This document shows, one piece after another, positions 11,601 through 19,407 of a stretch of DNA of 64,000 nt (the stretch's first letter is position 1; each line of letters starts with the position of its first letter). The translations under genes were made by a program, and so were the position numbers. A model generated the notes under the pieces. The model was not told the origin of the DNA. It made no database searches and was given only the letters and a program-made list of their open reading frames with translations. The stretch is from Enterobacter quasihormaechei (lineage in GTDB: Bacteria > Pseudomonadota > Gammaproteobacteria > Enterobacterales > Enterobacteriaceae), in NCBI RefSeq assembly GCF_004331385.1, contig NZ_SJON01000002.1, forward strand, positions 1 through 64,000. The letters are read 5' to 3'.

Positions 11601-14304
11601 GCCGGTGGTGCCGCTGTCGGCCAGCACCAACGCTGAGGAGCTTGCGCTGACGACCACCGCCACGGTGACCAACTCGCAGTACAGCGACTACGGTTTCCTG
11701 CTGGTGGGCGCCGTGGGTAACGTGCTGACGCTGCTCGGCAACGACACCGCGCAGGTAGGTTTCACCGTCGGCAGCGGCGGCACGGCGGATATTGCCGTGA
11801 ACGCCAACGCCACGGGTGCCGTGCTTTCCCTGCTCAACACCCTTGAGCTGGTGGTGCAGCGCTTTGACGCCGTCAACAATACCTGGACTACCGTTGTGGA
11901 TACCGGACAGCCGCAGTTCGCTGACCTGTTGACCCTCGGCGCGGCGGGGGTGTCGCTCAACCTGACCGGCCTGGCGAATGGCCAGTATCGCGTCCTGAGC
12001 TACAACACCAACCTGCTGGCAACCGGCTCCTACACCAGCCTCGACGTGGCGGTGAAAGAGACCAGCGCGGGTACCGTGTCCGGCGACACCAGCCTTGCGG
12101 GTAACGTGATCACCGACGTTGACCCAACCGCAGGCAGCGACAACGCCCCGGCGGGCACCACCGTCACCGCGGTCACCAACGCCCAGGGCACCACCACCAG
12201 CGTTACGGCTGACGGCACGGTGATTCAGGGGCAGTACGGCACGCTGACCATCAACCTGGACGGCAGCTATACCTATAACCTGACCAATACCAGCGCCTCG
12301 GTCATTGGCCGCACGGAGAGCTTTACCTACACCATCACCCACAACGGCACCAGCGCCTCGGCAAATCTGGTTCTGTCGCTGGGCGAAGGCGCCACCAGCA
12401 GCGGGATCGTGGCCGTGGACGATACCGCCTCGCTGACCTTCGACACGACCGTTGAGGCCATTAACAACGGTCCGTCGTCGCAGGGCGGCTTTACCCTGGT
12501 GGGCATTAACCTTGGCAATACGCTGGGGCTGAACCTGCTGGACGATCTGGCCAACCCGATCATCTATAACGTGGAAGAAGGCACCACCCGCACCATGACC
12601 GTTCAGGCCTCCGTGGGCGGCGTGGCGCTGGCCTCGGTGTTCGACCTCTACATCTATAAGTTCAACAATGCGACGCAGACCTTCGAGCAGATGCGCGTTG
12701 AACCGGGCTGGCTGCGCGCGCCGCTGCTGGGCGGCACCTCGCCGCAGCTGACGCTGAACCTGCCCGCCGGCGAGTACCTGTTCCTGCTGAATACGGCGGC
12801 GGGGATCACCGCGCTGACGGCCTACACGCTGAACGTCTTGCAGGATCATGTCTACAGCGTGGCAAGCGTGAGCGAGTCCACCACCGGAGATGTGCTGTCC
12901 GACGATATCGCACCGGCGGGTACCGTGGTCTCCGACGTTAACGGCGTGACGGTGAACGGTAATGGTCTGACGGAGATTACCGGCGAGTACGGTACGCTGC
13001 GGATCAACGCGGCCGGGGAGTACACCTACACCCTGAAGAGCGGGGTCGGTGCTGACAGCATCAGCACGCCGGATACCTTCGTTTATACCATCACCGCGCC
13101 GAACGGCTCGAAAGACACGGCATCGCTGAACATCACCCCAACCGCGCGGCCAATGGACGCGGTGAACGATGTCAGCACGGCGATGGACGTGAACTCGGTA
13201 CACCGCACCGCAGCCTACTCGGATACCACCGTCGGCTCGGCGAGCTGGAACGCCGCGCTGCTTACCTCAACCCAGGGTACCGGCACCGGTACCTTCGTGG
13301 TGGATCCTAATACCGCGCTGCATAACGTGGTGCTGTCGTTTAACGTCGCCTCGCTGCTGACGCTTACCGGGTTAACGGTGGACTGGACGCTGACCAACGG
13401 CACCACCACCATCCGATCCGGCTCGTTCAACGGCGGGCTGCTGCTGGGCGGCAGGGCGACCATCAACCTGACGGGACTCGATCTGGAGGCGGGAACCTAT
13501 ACGCTGAACTATACCGGCAAAATGGGGCCACTGGGGGTGGGGAATATCACCGTTACCCCAAGCGTTACCGGCACCAGCTACTCGCTGTCGCAGTTCGACG
13601 CCACGGGCACCCACACCGTTGAAGGCAATATCTTCGACGGCACCGGCTCCGCAGGCGCAATGGACCAGCTGCACTCGGTGGATACCCGCCTCAGCATTAC
13701 CGGCTACGACGGCGTGACCACCACGCTGGATCCGTACACCGGCAGCACGCAGGTGAACATTACGGGCCACTACGGCACGCTGGCGATTGCCGCAGACGGC
13801 AGCTACACCTACACGCTCAACCCGGGGATATCGTTCTCTACCATTACCAGCAAGGAGGTCTTTAACTACACCCTGACCGATGCCAACGGTAGTAAGGATA
13901 CTGCGTCGCTGACCATCAACATGGCGCCGAAATTTGTCAGTTCGGAGCATAACGATCTCATCAGCGGCACGGCCTATGGCGACACGCTGATTTATCAGGT
14001 GTTGAACAATACGGCGGGTAACGCAACGGGGGGCAACATCACCAGCGCTGGCGGTGACCACTGGACGAACTTCTCCCTGGCGCAGGGAGACAAGATCGAC
14101 ATTGGCGATCTGCTGGTGGGCTGGAACGGTAGCGCGTCGACGCTTGGGAACTATGTCTCTGTTTCACAAAGCGGTGGCAATACTGTGATCTCCATCGACC
14201 GTGACGGCACGGGAGCCGCCTACACTAAATCTACGCTCGTTACGCTTGATAACGTTCAGACCACCTACGACGAGCTTGTAAACCAGCAGCACATCATTAC
14301 CTGA
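2617..14304 (+). CDS. bapA: BapA-type giant biofilm adhesin, type I secreted
   Basis: A 3895-residue surface adhesin. Residues 1 to about 110 match the BapA prefix domain (SKLTGV and LWWIEDPTGA). A hydrophobic, glycine-rich segment follows (about 114-145), then a flexible Asp/Asn/Pro/Gly linker, probably the retention plug. From about residue 163 to 2990 I count about 29 Ig-like domains in two lengths: about 85 residues, and about 100 residues carrying TNDTTPTLSG-like cores. The region after 2990 has three VCBS-like units (GSYTY motifs). The last about 120 residues (DLISGTAYGDTL onward) look like a type I secretion C-terminal signal. There is no Sec signal peptide, as expected. The three secretion genes follow directly. 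By analogy with Salmonella BapA and Pseudomonas LapA it should mediate cell-cell and surface adhesion. Confidence 0.9.
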   Translation: MSQISVISKLTGVETTTEGTQITLDHSSVVKLNVDRADIAGYSRSGNDLVITLNSGEVITLKNFYVTDAQGVSQLVLEESDGALWWIEDPTGAATYESIASTDALLAASGSDAGGAAAWPWVLGGLAVAGGIAIAAGTGGGGGGDDDNNNPNPGNPGNPSEPDTTPPNAPTNLQVSPDGKTVTGTAEPGSTITLKDANGNTIGTGKVGSDGKFTIDLGTPLTNGEQITATATDPSGNTSQGGQVTAPDLTAPDAPANLEVSPDGKTVTGTAEPGSTVTLKDADGNTIGTGKVGSDGKFTIDLGTPLTNGEQITATATDPSGNTSQGGQVTAPDLTAPDAPANLEVSPDGKTVTGTAEPGSTVTLKDANGNTIGTGKAGSDGKFTIDLGTPLTNGEQITATATDPSGNTSQGGQVTAPDLTAPDAPQIVTVSDNVGTDAGPLSNGQRTDDARPTFSGISEAGTVITFYDNGKPIGTATADASGKWSFTPSTNLSEGNHAITTTATDAAGNTSPASTAVTFVVDTVAPGAPAIVSITDDVAPNTGTLGSGSTTNDPRPQLTGTAEAGSTVTIYDNGIAIGTAVVGSNGSWSFTPSVNLSEGSHQLTVRATDVAGNTGPASPAFTVTVDVTTPPTPTGFIVNDDTGGLKGAITAGQVTDESQPRLTGRGEPGSTITVYDNGVAIGSTTVLPNGTWSITPTTPLAEGAHSITLRETDAAGNQSGLSEPINFTVDLTPPDMPEATLNSTGTQITGTAEPGSKIVITNNAGVQIGTATADSNGNYVANLNPAQVNGEIISVVASDAAGNQSSPALVNAADITPPAAPGNLVVAEDGASVSGTAEPNSTIIIKAPDGTTIGQATAGPDGTFTIPISPAQTNGEALEVTATDGSGNTSPSGFADAPDSTPPQAPENVVISADGTTVTGTAEPGSTVTIRENGVKVGEAVADDQGNFSVDLIPPKANGEALTADATDTAGNTGPTTPFDAPDITAAQTPVITGVVDDAPGDTGPVSQNGLTNDSTPTINGTGEPGTTITLYSGTTVIGTGTVGPDGQWSITLATALPDGGHVLTATAVDADNNLSVTSNTWSITVDTAVPGAPAITQVVDDVPGTTGALDSDGITNDTLPTVNGTGEPGTTVTIRLDGQDIGTALVNSAGAWTFTPATPLVNGQHTFTVVASDAAGNTSAPSGGFTFTVDTTPPLAATIDTVSDNIGPVQVPLNSGDTTDDTLPQLQGTAPAGTTITIYDGTTLLGTAVLDGSGGWSFTPTTPLTEGPHSLTVHATDEAGNTTISPPFELAIDTTAPATPDIPDITVNPDGGTPGTALNPGETTRDTTPTLSGSGTPGDTVNIYDGATKIGEAEIDGDGNWTWTPTTPLPDGTYDLSLTVTNQDSAGNESAPSTPVTITIDSDAPAAPGVPVVTDSVSQITGPVADGGSTNDPRPVLSGTGTPNDVITIYDQVGTGAPQAVGSVTVDGNGNWTWRPESNIGEGTHEYTATATDESGNESLPSAGITITVDTLDPTTPVISDIAGAQNGGSTNDTTPTLSGTGTTGETVIIYNNGVEVDRVDVVNGQWSYTLPTQTDGPLNITVAAVDDAGNLSPVSPVFSVTVDTQTPTVPQIDAVSDSQLANSVLYTRDGTPTLTGIGEPGSNVTVTVDGVASPVVVVVQPNGTWTWTADPALAEGPHTFSVAASDAAGNTSVSSGDLSVTVDTLPPATPTNIDIAEQGTPLTGTAEDGTTVTVRDANGNIIGTGVATGGTFTIALSPAQLDATTLTLIATDAAGNASPSTTFDVPESTLDLPAVPVITAINDDVDPVTGDVKDKTTNDTTPTLTGTADPGSVIAIYQDGSLLPVTTVVADTNGNWSYTPLLPLTEGPHTFAVTATNTTTGETSGQSPIATVTVDLTAPTAPAIGAVTDDVGPVTGPIADGQSTNDNRPTLTGTGTAGDTITIYNNGDPLGTVLVGPTGTWSYTPPALDDGSHTLTVTATDPAGNESTPSAGITIVVDTVSTTPVITSVTDNAGNAATPVPSGDPTNDTTPTLTGTAEPNSVVAIFDGTTQIGTVAADSTGAWTFTPETALGEGTHDFTVRATDPQGNVSQPSGVWSVNIDLTAPQVPTIDSVSDNAPGGVTGPLSAGQVTNDTTPTLSGTGQAGTTIHVLNNGVEIGTTTVDSSGNWTFTPDPVLTDGTYNLRVNASDDVGNVSANSPVFAFTVDTAGPAAPVVTTVIDDVGPGTGTLASNGATNDTRPTFNGTGEVGATVHVIVDDVEIGTAVVNAQGTWSFTPTTALSEGPHTITFNATDAAGNTGDTSPPFNLTVDTSVPVAPVFTPATDNVGTVLGPVASGQSTDDTTPTLNGTAAANATITIYENGQQVGTAVADANGVWSFTPGTLANGSHTWTATATDAAGNVSPASPGFTLVVDTTVPVAPVITQAIDDVGTITGAIGSGQTTNDPLPRLVGTSEPLATVNIYEGNTLVGTGTADANGNWTIDITVPLDNGPHTFTAEATDQAGNTSAPSGDFSLTIDTTPPALPVLTSITDDVGNAATPVANGGLTNDARPTLTGTAEAGATITIFDNGVQIGTAVATGGAWSFTPSTPLADGPHNLTFSATDAVGNASAQTGGYTINVDATAPVAPAITSIVDDVGTVTGPVTGTNPTNDTRPTLSGTAEANSTVRIYDGATLVGTVTADANGNWTLPQTSTTLTEGAHNFTATATDAAGNTSVASPIITINVDLTPPPAPAGLAVITNGTQVTGTAEAGSTVTITSSTGTVLGTAVADGSGNFSATITPAQTAGESLIVFATDKAGNAGITTSVIAPVTAIPNAPVIATIDDNVGTVTGNLTNGKTTDDTTPTLSGTAQPNATITLYNNGVLMGTVTANASGNWSFTTPVLSEGPHAFTATASNGSGTSPISTPTTVIVDLTAPTAPTGTFNADGSVLTGSAEAGSTVTIRLADNSTVTATADSNGSWSYTFLNKQTEGQTLQITATDAAGNVSLPGSALAPVVPLSASTNAEELALTTTATVTNSQYSDYGFLLVGAVGNVLTLLGNDTAQVGFTVGSGGTADIAVNANATGAVLSLLNTLELVVQRFDAVNNTWTTVVDTGQPQFADLLTLGAAGVSLNLTGLANGQYRVLSYNTNLLATGSYTSLDVAVKETSAGTVSGDTSLAGNVITDVDPTAGSDNAPAGTTVTAVTNAQGTTTSVTADGTVIQGQYGTLTINLDGSYTYNLTNTSASVIGRTESFTYTITHNGTSASANLVLSLGEGATSSGIVAVDDTASLTFDTTVEAINNGPSSQGGFTLVGINLGNTLGLNLLDDLANPIIYNVEEGTTRTMTVQASVGGVALASVFDLYIYKFNNATQTFEQMRVEPGWLRAPLLGGTSPQLTLNLPAGEYLFLLNTAAGITALTAYTLNVLQDHVYSVASVSESTTGDVLSDDIAPAGTVVSDVNGVTVNGNGLTEITGEYGTLRINAAGEYTYTLKSGVGADSISTPDTFVYTITAPNGSKDTASLNITPTARPMDAVNDVSTAMDVNSVHRTAAYSDTTVGSASWNAALLTSTQGTGTGTFVVDPNTALHNVVLSFNVASLLTLTGLTVDWTLTNGTTTIRSGSFNGGLLLGGRATINLTGLDLEAGTYTLNYTGKMGPLGVGNITVTPSVTGTSYSLSQFDATGTHTVEGNIFDGTGSAGAMDQLHSVDTRLSITGYDGVTTTLDPYTGSTQVNITGHYGTLAIAADGSYTYTLNPGISFSTITSKEVFNYTLTDANGSKDTASLTINMAPKFVSSEHNDLISGTAYGDTLIYQVLNNTAGNATGGNITSAGGDHWTNFSLAQGDKIDIGDLLVGWNGSASTLGNYVSVSQSGGNTVISIDRDGTGAAYTKSTLVTLDNVQTTYDELVNQQHIIT
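3103..3867 (+). repeat. three tandem 255-bp repeats in bapA
   Basis: Three consecutive 255-bp units begin at 3103, 3358 and 3613, each encoding an 85-residue Ig-like domain. Units two and three are almost identical at nucleotide level and the first differs slightly at its 5' end. Near-identity, in contrast to the divergent domains downstream, points to recent duplication or gene conversion. The repeats are in frame, so unit gain or loss would keep the protein intact. Confidence 0.9.
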
Positions 14305-14323
14305 TAGCACGTGCAATAAATGA

Positions 14324-14344
14324 CCCGGGCGCGCAGCGCCCGGG
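14324..14344 (+). terminator. GC-rich hairpin between bapA and the secretion genes
   Basis: A perfect 9-bp stem (CCCGGGCGC/GCGCCCGGG) with a 3-nt loop lies 20 bp after the bapA stop. No T-tract follows, so it probably acts as an mRNA-stabilising hairpin or partial attenuator, not a full terminator. That would let the adhesin be made in excess over its exporter. Confidence 0.5.
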
Positions 14345-14384
14345 CATAAACAATAAAGCAGTACTCTTTTATTAGGGACAAGAC

Positions 14385-15788
14385 ATGGGAAAGAAGATGC
14401 CTTACTGGTGGCTCTCGTGCTGCCTGATATCTGTGCCCGCTATCGCGGCAAACCCTGCGGCGATGATTAATACCGGACAATTACGCGAAACGCAGGAACT
14501 CCCCTCGTTAAACGGTCGCGTGGCGCCCGTTGCCGGCAAGGCCGCCCCCGGCACGCTTCAGCTGAATGAAGCCGTTAACCGCGCCGTGACCTGGCATCCG
14601 GCCATCAGTGAAGCCGTCGGCAAGCTCTATCAGCAGAGCGAAAATGTGGACGTCGCCAAATCAAAATATTACCCACAAATCAACGCTGGCATGGATAACG
14701 GCTATACCCACGACGGCGACGATAACGGCTTTACCCCCTCGCTGGTGCTTTCCCTTTCGCAGATGCTCTATGACTTTGGCAAAGTCGCCAGCCAGGTGCG
14801 CGCTGAAAACGCGGGCGTCGCCCAGCAGCAGGCTAACGTGCTGGTAAGCATCGACACCATCGCCCACGATACCGCCATCGCCATGGTGCAGGTGCAAACC
14901 TGGCAGCAGATGGTCGAGACGGCCAAAGAACAGCTGGACGCCCTGACCTCCATCGGCTCGCTGACGAAGCTGCGTAATGACGAAGGCGCCACGTCGCTCT
15001 CTGACGTGGTGCAGACCGACGCCCGTATCGAAGGCGCGCGCGCGCAGCTGATGCAGTATCAGGCCAGCCTCGACAGCTCGCGCGCCACGCTGATGAGCAT
15101 GCTGGGCTGGGACAGCCTGAACGCGGTCAGCAATGAGTTTCCGCAGAGCCTGGCCCGCAGCTGCGACATCGCCGAGCCGGACGATCGTCTGGTGCCCTCG
15201 GTGTTAGCCGCCTGGGCGCAGGCCAACGTCGCGCAGGCTAACCTTGACTACGCCAACGCGCAGATGACCCCTACCGTCTCGCTGGAGCCGGAGGTTCGCC
15301 ACTATCTTAACGACCGTTACTCCGGCAACGAAACCCGCGACCGCACCCAGTACTCCGCGTGGATAAAGGTGCAGATGCCGCTCTATCAGGGCGGCGGCCT
15401 CACCGCCCGGCGTAACGCCGCCGGACACGCGGTGGAATCCGCCCAGTCCACCATTCAGCGCACCCGTCTTGAGGTGCGGCAAAAGCTGCTGGAGGCGCGC
15501 AGCCAGGTGATGAGCCTGATGAGCACGCTTCAGATCCAGGGCCGTCAGGAAGCGCTCAGCGCCCGCACCCGCGAGCTGTATCAGCAGCAGTATCTCGATC
15601 TCGGTTCCCGCCCGCTGCTCGACGTGCTTAACGCCGAGCAGGAGGTTTATCAGGCGCGCTTTACCCAGCAGCAAACTGCCGGACAGCTGCATCAGCTTCA
15701 GCTGAACTGCCTCTACCAAACCGGACGCCTGCGTCACGCGTTCGATCTTGAAAACCGCACCATCCAGACCGTGGAGATCCAGCCATGA
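14385..15788 (+). CDS. bapB: TolC-family outer membrane protein of type I secretion system
   Basis: A 467-residue TolC-family outer membrane channel with an N-terminal signal peptide (about residues 1-22, ending AIAA). It has two long helical repeat halves rich in Gln/Ala (LNEAVNRAVTWHP near the start; AQANLDYANAQMTP in the second half), as in TolC and LapE-type proteins. It should form the outer membrane and periplasmic tunnel that exports the adhesin encoded just upstream. The stop overlaps the start of the next gene in an ATGA, which indicates translational coupling. A dedicated TolC paralogue inside the operon matches Salmonella bapABCD. Confidence 0.87.
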   Translation: MGKKMPYWWLSCCLISVPAIAANPAAMINTGQLRETQELPSLNGRVAPVAGKAAPGTLQLNEAVNRAVTWHPAISEAVGKLYQQSENVDVAKSKYYPQINAGMDNGYTHDGDDNGFTPSLVLSLSQMLYDFGKVASQVRAENAGVAQQQANVLVSIDTIAHDTAIAMVQVQTWQQMVETAKEQLDALTSIGSLTKLRNDEGATSLSDVVQTDARIEGARAQLMQYQASLDSSRATLMSMLGWDSLNAVSNEFPQSLARSCDIAEPDDRLVPSVLAAWAQANVAQANLDYANAQMTPTVSLEPEVRHYLNDRYSGNETRDRTQYSAWIKVQMPLYQGGGLTARRNAAGHAVESAQSTIQRTRLEVRQKLLEARSQVMSLMSTLQIQGRQEALSARTRELYQQQYLDLGSRPLLDVLNAEQEVYQARFTQQQTAGQLHQLQLNCLYQTGRLRHAFDLENRTIQTVEIQP

Positions 15789-17977
15789 AGCAACGCGATA
15801 TCCCGCAGGGTGAAAACATGACGGATGAGGCGCTGGAGCAGTGGGCGCAGGCGTTTGGCTATGTGGCGACGCGCTATCGCGTTGCCTGCTCGCCAGGCTC
15901 GCTCGTCGCGGGCGCGCCGTGGCTGAAAGGCAAACCGATGGTGCCCGCGCTGACTCAGCTCGCCCGTGAAGCCGGGCTGACCTTCCAGTTGCTGACGGCC
16001 GACCAGCAGTCCATCAACAGCTGGCGTCTGCCGGTGGTGGTGGAGCTGAACGACGGCAAAATCGGCGTGATCGACAATTTCGACGGCGAGGATACGCTGG
16101 AGGTCAGCTTTTTCGACGACAACACGCACACCAACCGCCTGTCGATGAGCGCGATGCTGCCCGCCATCCGCCACGTTATTGCCCTGCGTCCGCTGGCGGC
16201 GCTGAAGGACAGCCGCGTGGATGCCTATATCTCAAAATACCGCCCGGACTGGCTCTACCGGCTGGTGATGCGCGACCTGCGCCCTTACAGCTGGGTAATG
16301 CTTGCGGCGCTCTTTATCAACGTGCTCTCCCTTTCCGGCATTGTGTTTTCCATGCAGGTGTACGACCGGGTGATCCCCGCCCAGTCCTACCCGACGCTCT
16401 ACGTGCTGACCATTGGGGTACTGATCGCCACCCTGTTTGGCTTTGTGCTGCGCGTGGCGCGCGGGCACATTATGGATCTGCTGGGCAAGCGCTCGGATCT
16501 GCGCGTGTCGGATCGCGTGTTTGGCCACGCGCTGCGGCTGCGCCACAGCGCCATTCCGCGATCGACGGGAAGCTTTATCTCCCAGCTGCGCGAGCTGGAG
16601 CAGATCCGCGAGATGGTCACCTCCTCCACCATTTCCACCATCGTCGATCTGCCGTTCTTTATCCTGTTCGTGATCGTGCTGGCGATCATCGCCCCGCAGC
16701 TGGCGTGGATCGCCCCGGTCGCGGCGCTGATCATGGTTCTGCCCGGCCTGCTGCTGCAAAAGAAGCTGGCGGAGCTGGCGAAGCAGTCGGCGCATGAATC
16801 CACCCTGCGCAACGCGGTGCTGGTGGAGAGCGTGCAGGGGCTGGAGGACATCAAGCTGATGCAGGCGGAGAACCGCTTTTTGCAGCAGTGGAACAGCTAT
16901 ATCCAGATCACCGCCGAATCCGGTCTGCGCACCCGCGAGCTGACCCAGAACCTGATCAGCTGGGGGATGACCATCCAGAGCCTGGTCTATGCCGGGGTGA
17001 TCGTGGTGGGCGCGCCGATGGTGATCGACGGCACCTTAACCACCGGTTCGGTGGTGGCCGCCTCGATGCTGGCCTCGCGGATGATCGCCCCGATGGCGAC
17101 GCTGTGCGGCGTGCTGGCCCGCTGGCAGCAGGTTAAAGCGGCCAAAGAGGGGCTGGACAGCATTATGCAGCTGCCGACCGAGAACCAGCGCGAAGAGACG
17201 CCGATCCGCCAGGACGTGCTGCGCGGCCACTATCTTTTCGAGCAGGCGCAGTTCCGCTATCACCCGGAAGATCCGCGCATGGCGCTGCGCATTAACCGCC
17301 TGGAGATCAAAGCGGGCGAAAAAGTGGCGATCCTCGGGCGCAACGGTGCGGGGAAATCAACCCTGCTACAGGCGATGGCGGGTGGAATGGATCTGGCGGG
17401 CGGCGAGCTGCGGCTCGACAACCTCAGCCTGCCGCATCTGGACGTGGCGGACGTGCGGCGAAACGTCGGCTTTATGACCCAGAACGCGCGGCTGTTTTAC
17501 GGCACTCTGCGCGAAAACATCACGCTCGGCATGCCCCGCGCCACCGACGAAGAGATCTTCGAGGTGCTGGAGATGTGCGGCGCGGCCAGCTTTGTGCAGA
17601 AGCTACCAAAGGGGCTGGATTACCCGATTATGGAGAACGGCGTCGGGCTGTCCGGCGGGCAGCGGCAGTCCATTCTGCTGGCGCGGATGCTGCTGCGCGA
17701 CCCGAATATCGTGCTGATGGACGAACCGACCGCCTCCCTGGATGAACACACCGAGCGGGAATTTATTCAGCGTCTCGGGGCGTGGCTTGGCAACCGTACG
17801 CTGGTGGTTGCTACCCACCGCGTGCCGGTGCTGGAGCTGGTGGAGCGCGTGGTGGTGCTTAAAGACGGCATGCTGGTGATGGACGCGCCAAAAGCGCAGG
17901 CGCTGAACAACAGCCGTATGCAGCAACAGCAGCAGGCAACCGGACGGGAGTGGAAAAATGAAAATCAGTCAGCGTGA
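15785..17977 (+). CDS. bapC: type I secretion ABC transporter/permease, LapB-like
   Basis: A 730-residue exporter of the LapB/HlyB kind. Residues about 1-140 look like a C39-peptidase-like domain, but the catalytic Cys motif is absent, so it should bind the substrate and not cut it. Residues about 160-440 contain the membrane segments (SWVMLAALFINVLSLSGIVF is the first). The ATP-binding domain follows, with Walker A GRNGAGKS near 518, signature LSGGQRQ near 622 and Walker B IVLMDEP near 642. It sits in the inner membrane and drives adhesin export. Its 3' end overlaps the next gene by 20 bp. Confidence 0.9.
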   Translation: MKQRDIPQGENMTDEALEQWAQAFGYVATRYRVACSPGSLVAGAPWLKGKPMVPALTQLAREAGLTFQLLTADQQSINSWRLPVVVELNDGKIGVIDNFDGEDTLEVSFFDDNTHTNRLSMSAMLPAIRHVIALRPLAALKDSRVDAYISKYRPDWLYRLVMRDLRPYSWVMLAALFINVLSLSGIVFSMQVYDRVIPAQSYPTLYVLTIGVLIATLFGFVLRVARGHIMDLLGKRSDLRVSDRVFGHALRLRHSAIPRSTGSFISQLRELEQIREMVTSSTISTIVDLPFFILFVIVLAIIAPQLAWIAPVAALIMVLPGLLLQKKLAELAKQSAHESTLRNAVLVESVQGLEDIKLMQAENRFLQQWNSYIQITAESGLRTRELTQNLISWGMTIQSLVYAGVIVVGAPMVIDGTLTTGSVVAASMLASRMIAPMATLCGVLARWQQVKAAKEGLDSIMQLPTENQREETPIRQDVLRGHYLFEQAQFRYHPEDPRMALRINRLEIKAGEKVAILGRNGAGKSTLLQAMAGGMDLAGGELRLDNLSLPHLDVADVRRNVGFMTQNARLFYGTLRENITLGMPRATDEEIFEVLEMCGAASFVQKLPKGLDYPIMENGVGLSGGQRQSILLARMLLRDPNIVLMDEPTASLDEHTEREFIQRLGAWLGNRTLVVATHRVPVLELVERVVVLKDGMLVMDAPKAQALNNSRMQQQQQATGREWKNENQSA

Positions 17978-19157
17978 CGTCGCCGCAGTAGAAGATCTGG
18001 ATAACGCGCTCGATTCCGAAAGCGGTTATACCGGCGCCCGGCGCATCGTTTTCTTCTCCCTGGTGATGTTTGTGGTGCTCGGCATCTGGGCGTGGTTCGG
18101 AGTGCTGGACGAAGTCTCAACCGGCACCGGAAAAGTGATCCCCAGCTCGCGCGAGCAGGTGTTGCAGTCGCTGGATGGGGGGATCCTCACCGAGCTGAAC
18201 GTGCACGAAGGCGATCAGGTGCAGGCCGGACAGGTGCTGGCGCGGCTGGATCCTACCCGCTCGGAATCTAACGTTGGCGAAAGCGCGGCGCGCTACCGCG
18301 CGTCGCTGGCCTCCAGCGCGCGCCTGTACGCCGAGGTCAACGACCTCCCGCTGAAATTCCCCCCTTCGCTGGCGAAATGGACCGACCTGACCGCCGCCGA
18401 AACGCGGCTCTACAATTCGCGTCGCGCCCAGCTGGAGGATACGCAGCGTGAACTCCGCTCCGCGTTAGCGCTGGCCAATAAAGAGCTGGCGATCACCCAG
18501 CGGCTGGTAAAAACCGGGGCCGCCAGCCACGTGGAGGTGCTGCGCCTGCAACGGCAGAAAAGCGATCTGGAGCTGAAGCTCACCGACGTGCGTTCTCAGT
18601 ATTACGTGCAGGCCCGTGAAGCGCTGTCGAAGGCCAACGCTGAGGTGGACATGGTGTCAGCGATCCTGAAAGGTCGGGAGGATTCCGTTACCCGCCTGAC
18701 GGTGAAATCGCCGGTGCGCGGGATCGTGAAAAACATCAAGGTGACCACCATCGGCGGCGTTATACCGCCCAACGGCGAGCTGATGGAAATTGTGCCGGTG
18801 GACGATCACCTGCTGATTGAAACCCGCCTCTCGCCGCGCGACATCGCCTTTATCCACCCTAATCAGGAGGCGCTGGTGAAAATCACCGCCTACGATTACG
18901 CGATTTACGGCGGGCTGCACGGGGTGGTGGAAACCATTTCGCCGGACACCATTCAGGACGAAGCGAAGCCGGAGGTGTTCTATTACCGCGTATTCATTCG
19001 CACCAGCCAGGATTATCTGGTGAACAAGGCGGGCAGGCATTTTTCGATTGTGCCGGGGATGATTGCGACGGTGGATATTAAGACCGGAGAGAAAACGGTG
19101 CTGGATTATATGATTAAGCCGTTTAACCGGGCGAAAGAGGCGCTGAGGGAGCGGTAG
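17958..19157 (+). CDS. bapD: HlyD family periplasmic adaptor of type I secretion system
   Basis: A 399-residue membrane fusion protein. A short cytoplasmic N-terminus precedes one transmembrane helix (about residues 30-50, RIVFFSLVMFVVLGIWAWFG). Then come a lipoyl-like half (VQSLDGGILTELNVHEGDQV-type motif around 75-95), a coiled-coil hairpin and the C-terminal beta domains. It should link the ABC exporter to the TolC-like channel. The start has GGAG 7 bases upstream and lies inside the previous gene. A REP element follows the stop, consistent with the operon ending here. Confidence 0.9.
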   Translation: MKISQRDVAAVEDLDNALDSESGYTGARRIVFFSLVMFVVLGIWAWFGVLDEVSTGTGKVIPSSREQVLQSLDGGILTELNVHEGDQVQAGQVLARLDPTRSESNVGESAARYRASLASSARLYAEVNDLPLKFPPSLAKWTDLTAAETRLYNSRRAQLEDTQRELRSALALANKELAITQRLVKTGAASHVEVLRLQRQKSDLELKLTDVRSQYYVQAREALSKANAEVDMVSAILKGREDSVTRLTVKSPVRGIVKNIKVTTIGGVIPPNGELMEIVPVDDHLLIETRLSPRDIAFIHPNQEALVKITAYDYAIYGGLHGVVETISPDTIQDEAKPEVFYYRVFIRTSQDYLVNKAGRHFSIVPGMIATVDIKTGEKTVLDYMIKPFNRAKEALRER

Positions 19158-19162
19158 TTAAA

Positions 19163-19232
19163 CGCCGGGCGGCGGCTACGCCTTACCCGGCCTACATTTT
19201 CGTAGGCCCGCGCAAGCGCAGCGCCGCCGGGC
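19163..19232. repeat. REP/BIME palindromic element
   Basis: Two inverted REP-type palindromes: GCCGGGCGGCGGCTACGCC... and its inverted partner ending AAGCGCAGCGCCGCCGGGC, separated by a short spacer. It lies between the last secretion gene and higBA, a usual position for stabilising a 3' mRNA end. Related copies occur at 23677-23752 and 48583-48703. Confidence 0.85.
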
Positions 19233-19337
19233 ATTAATCCGCACGCAAGACGTGGAATCCGCCTCGAAGAATTAACCTTTAGTCATGCATCACACTTCCC
19301 TTCAGCCATGACCAGGGTAATATTACTCGCAAACAAA

Positions 19338-19366
19338 ATGCACTTGCGCACAGTGCAGGAGTGCAT
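19338..19366. promoter_or_regulatory. candidate HigA operator
   Basis: Inverted TGCACT/AGTGCA half-sites (19339-19344 and 19352-19357) with a further GTGCAT at 19361-19366, about 45-70 bp before higB. The position and symmetry suit autoregulation by the HigA antitoxin. No experimental consensus is available for this variant. Confidence 0.45.
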
Positions 19367-19407
19367 TACTATCCACATAGCTTCATGGACTGGAGCTCAT
19401 AAGCACT

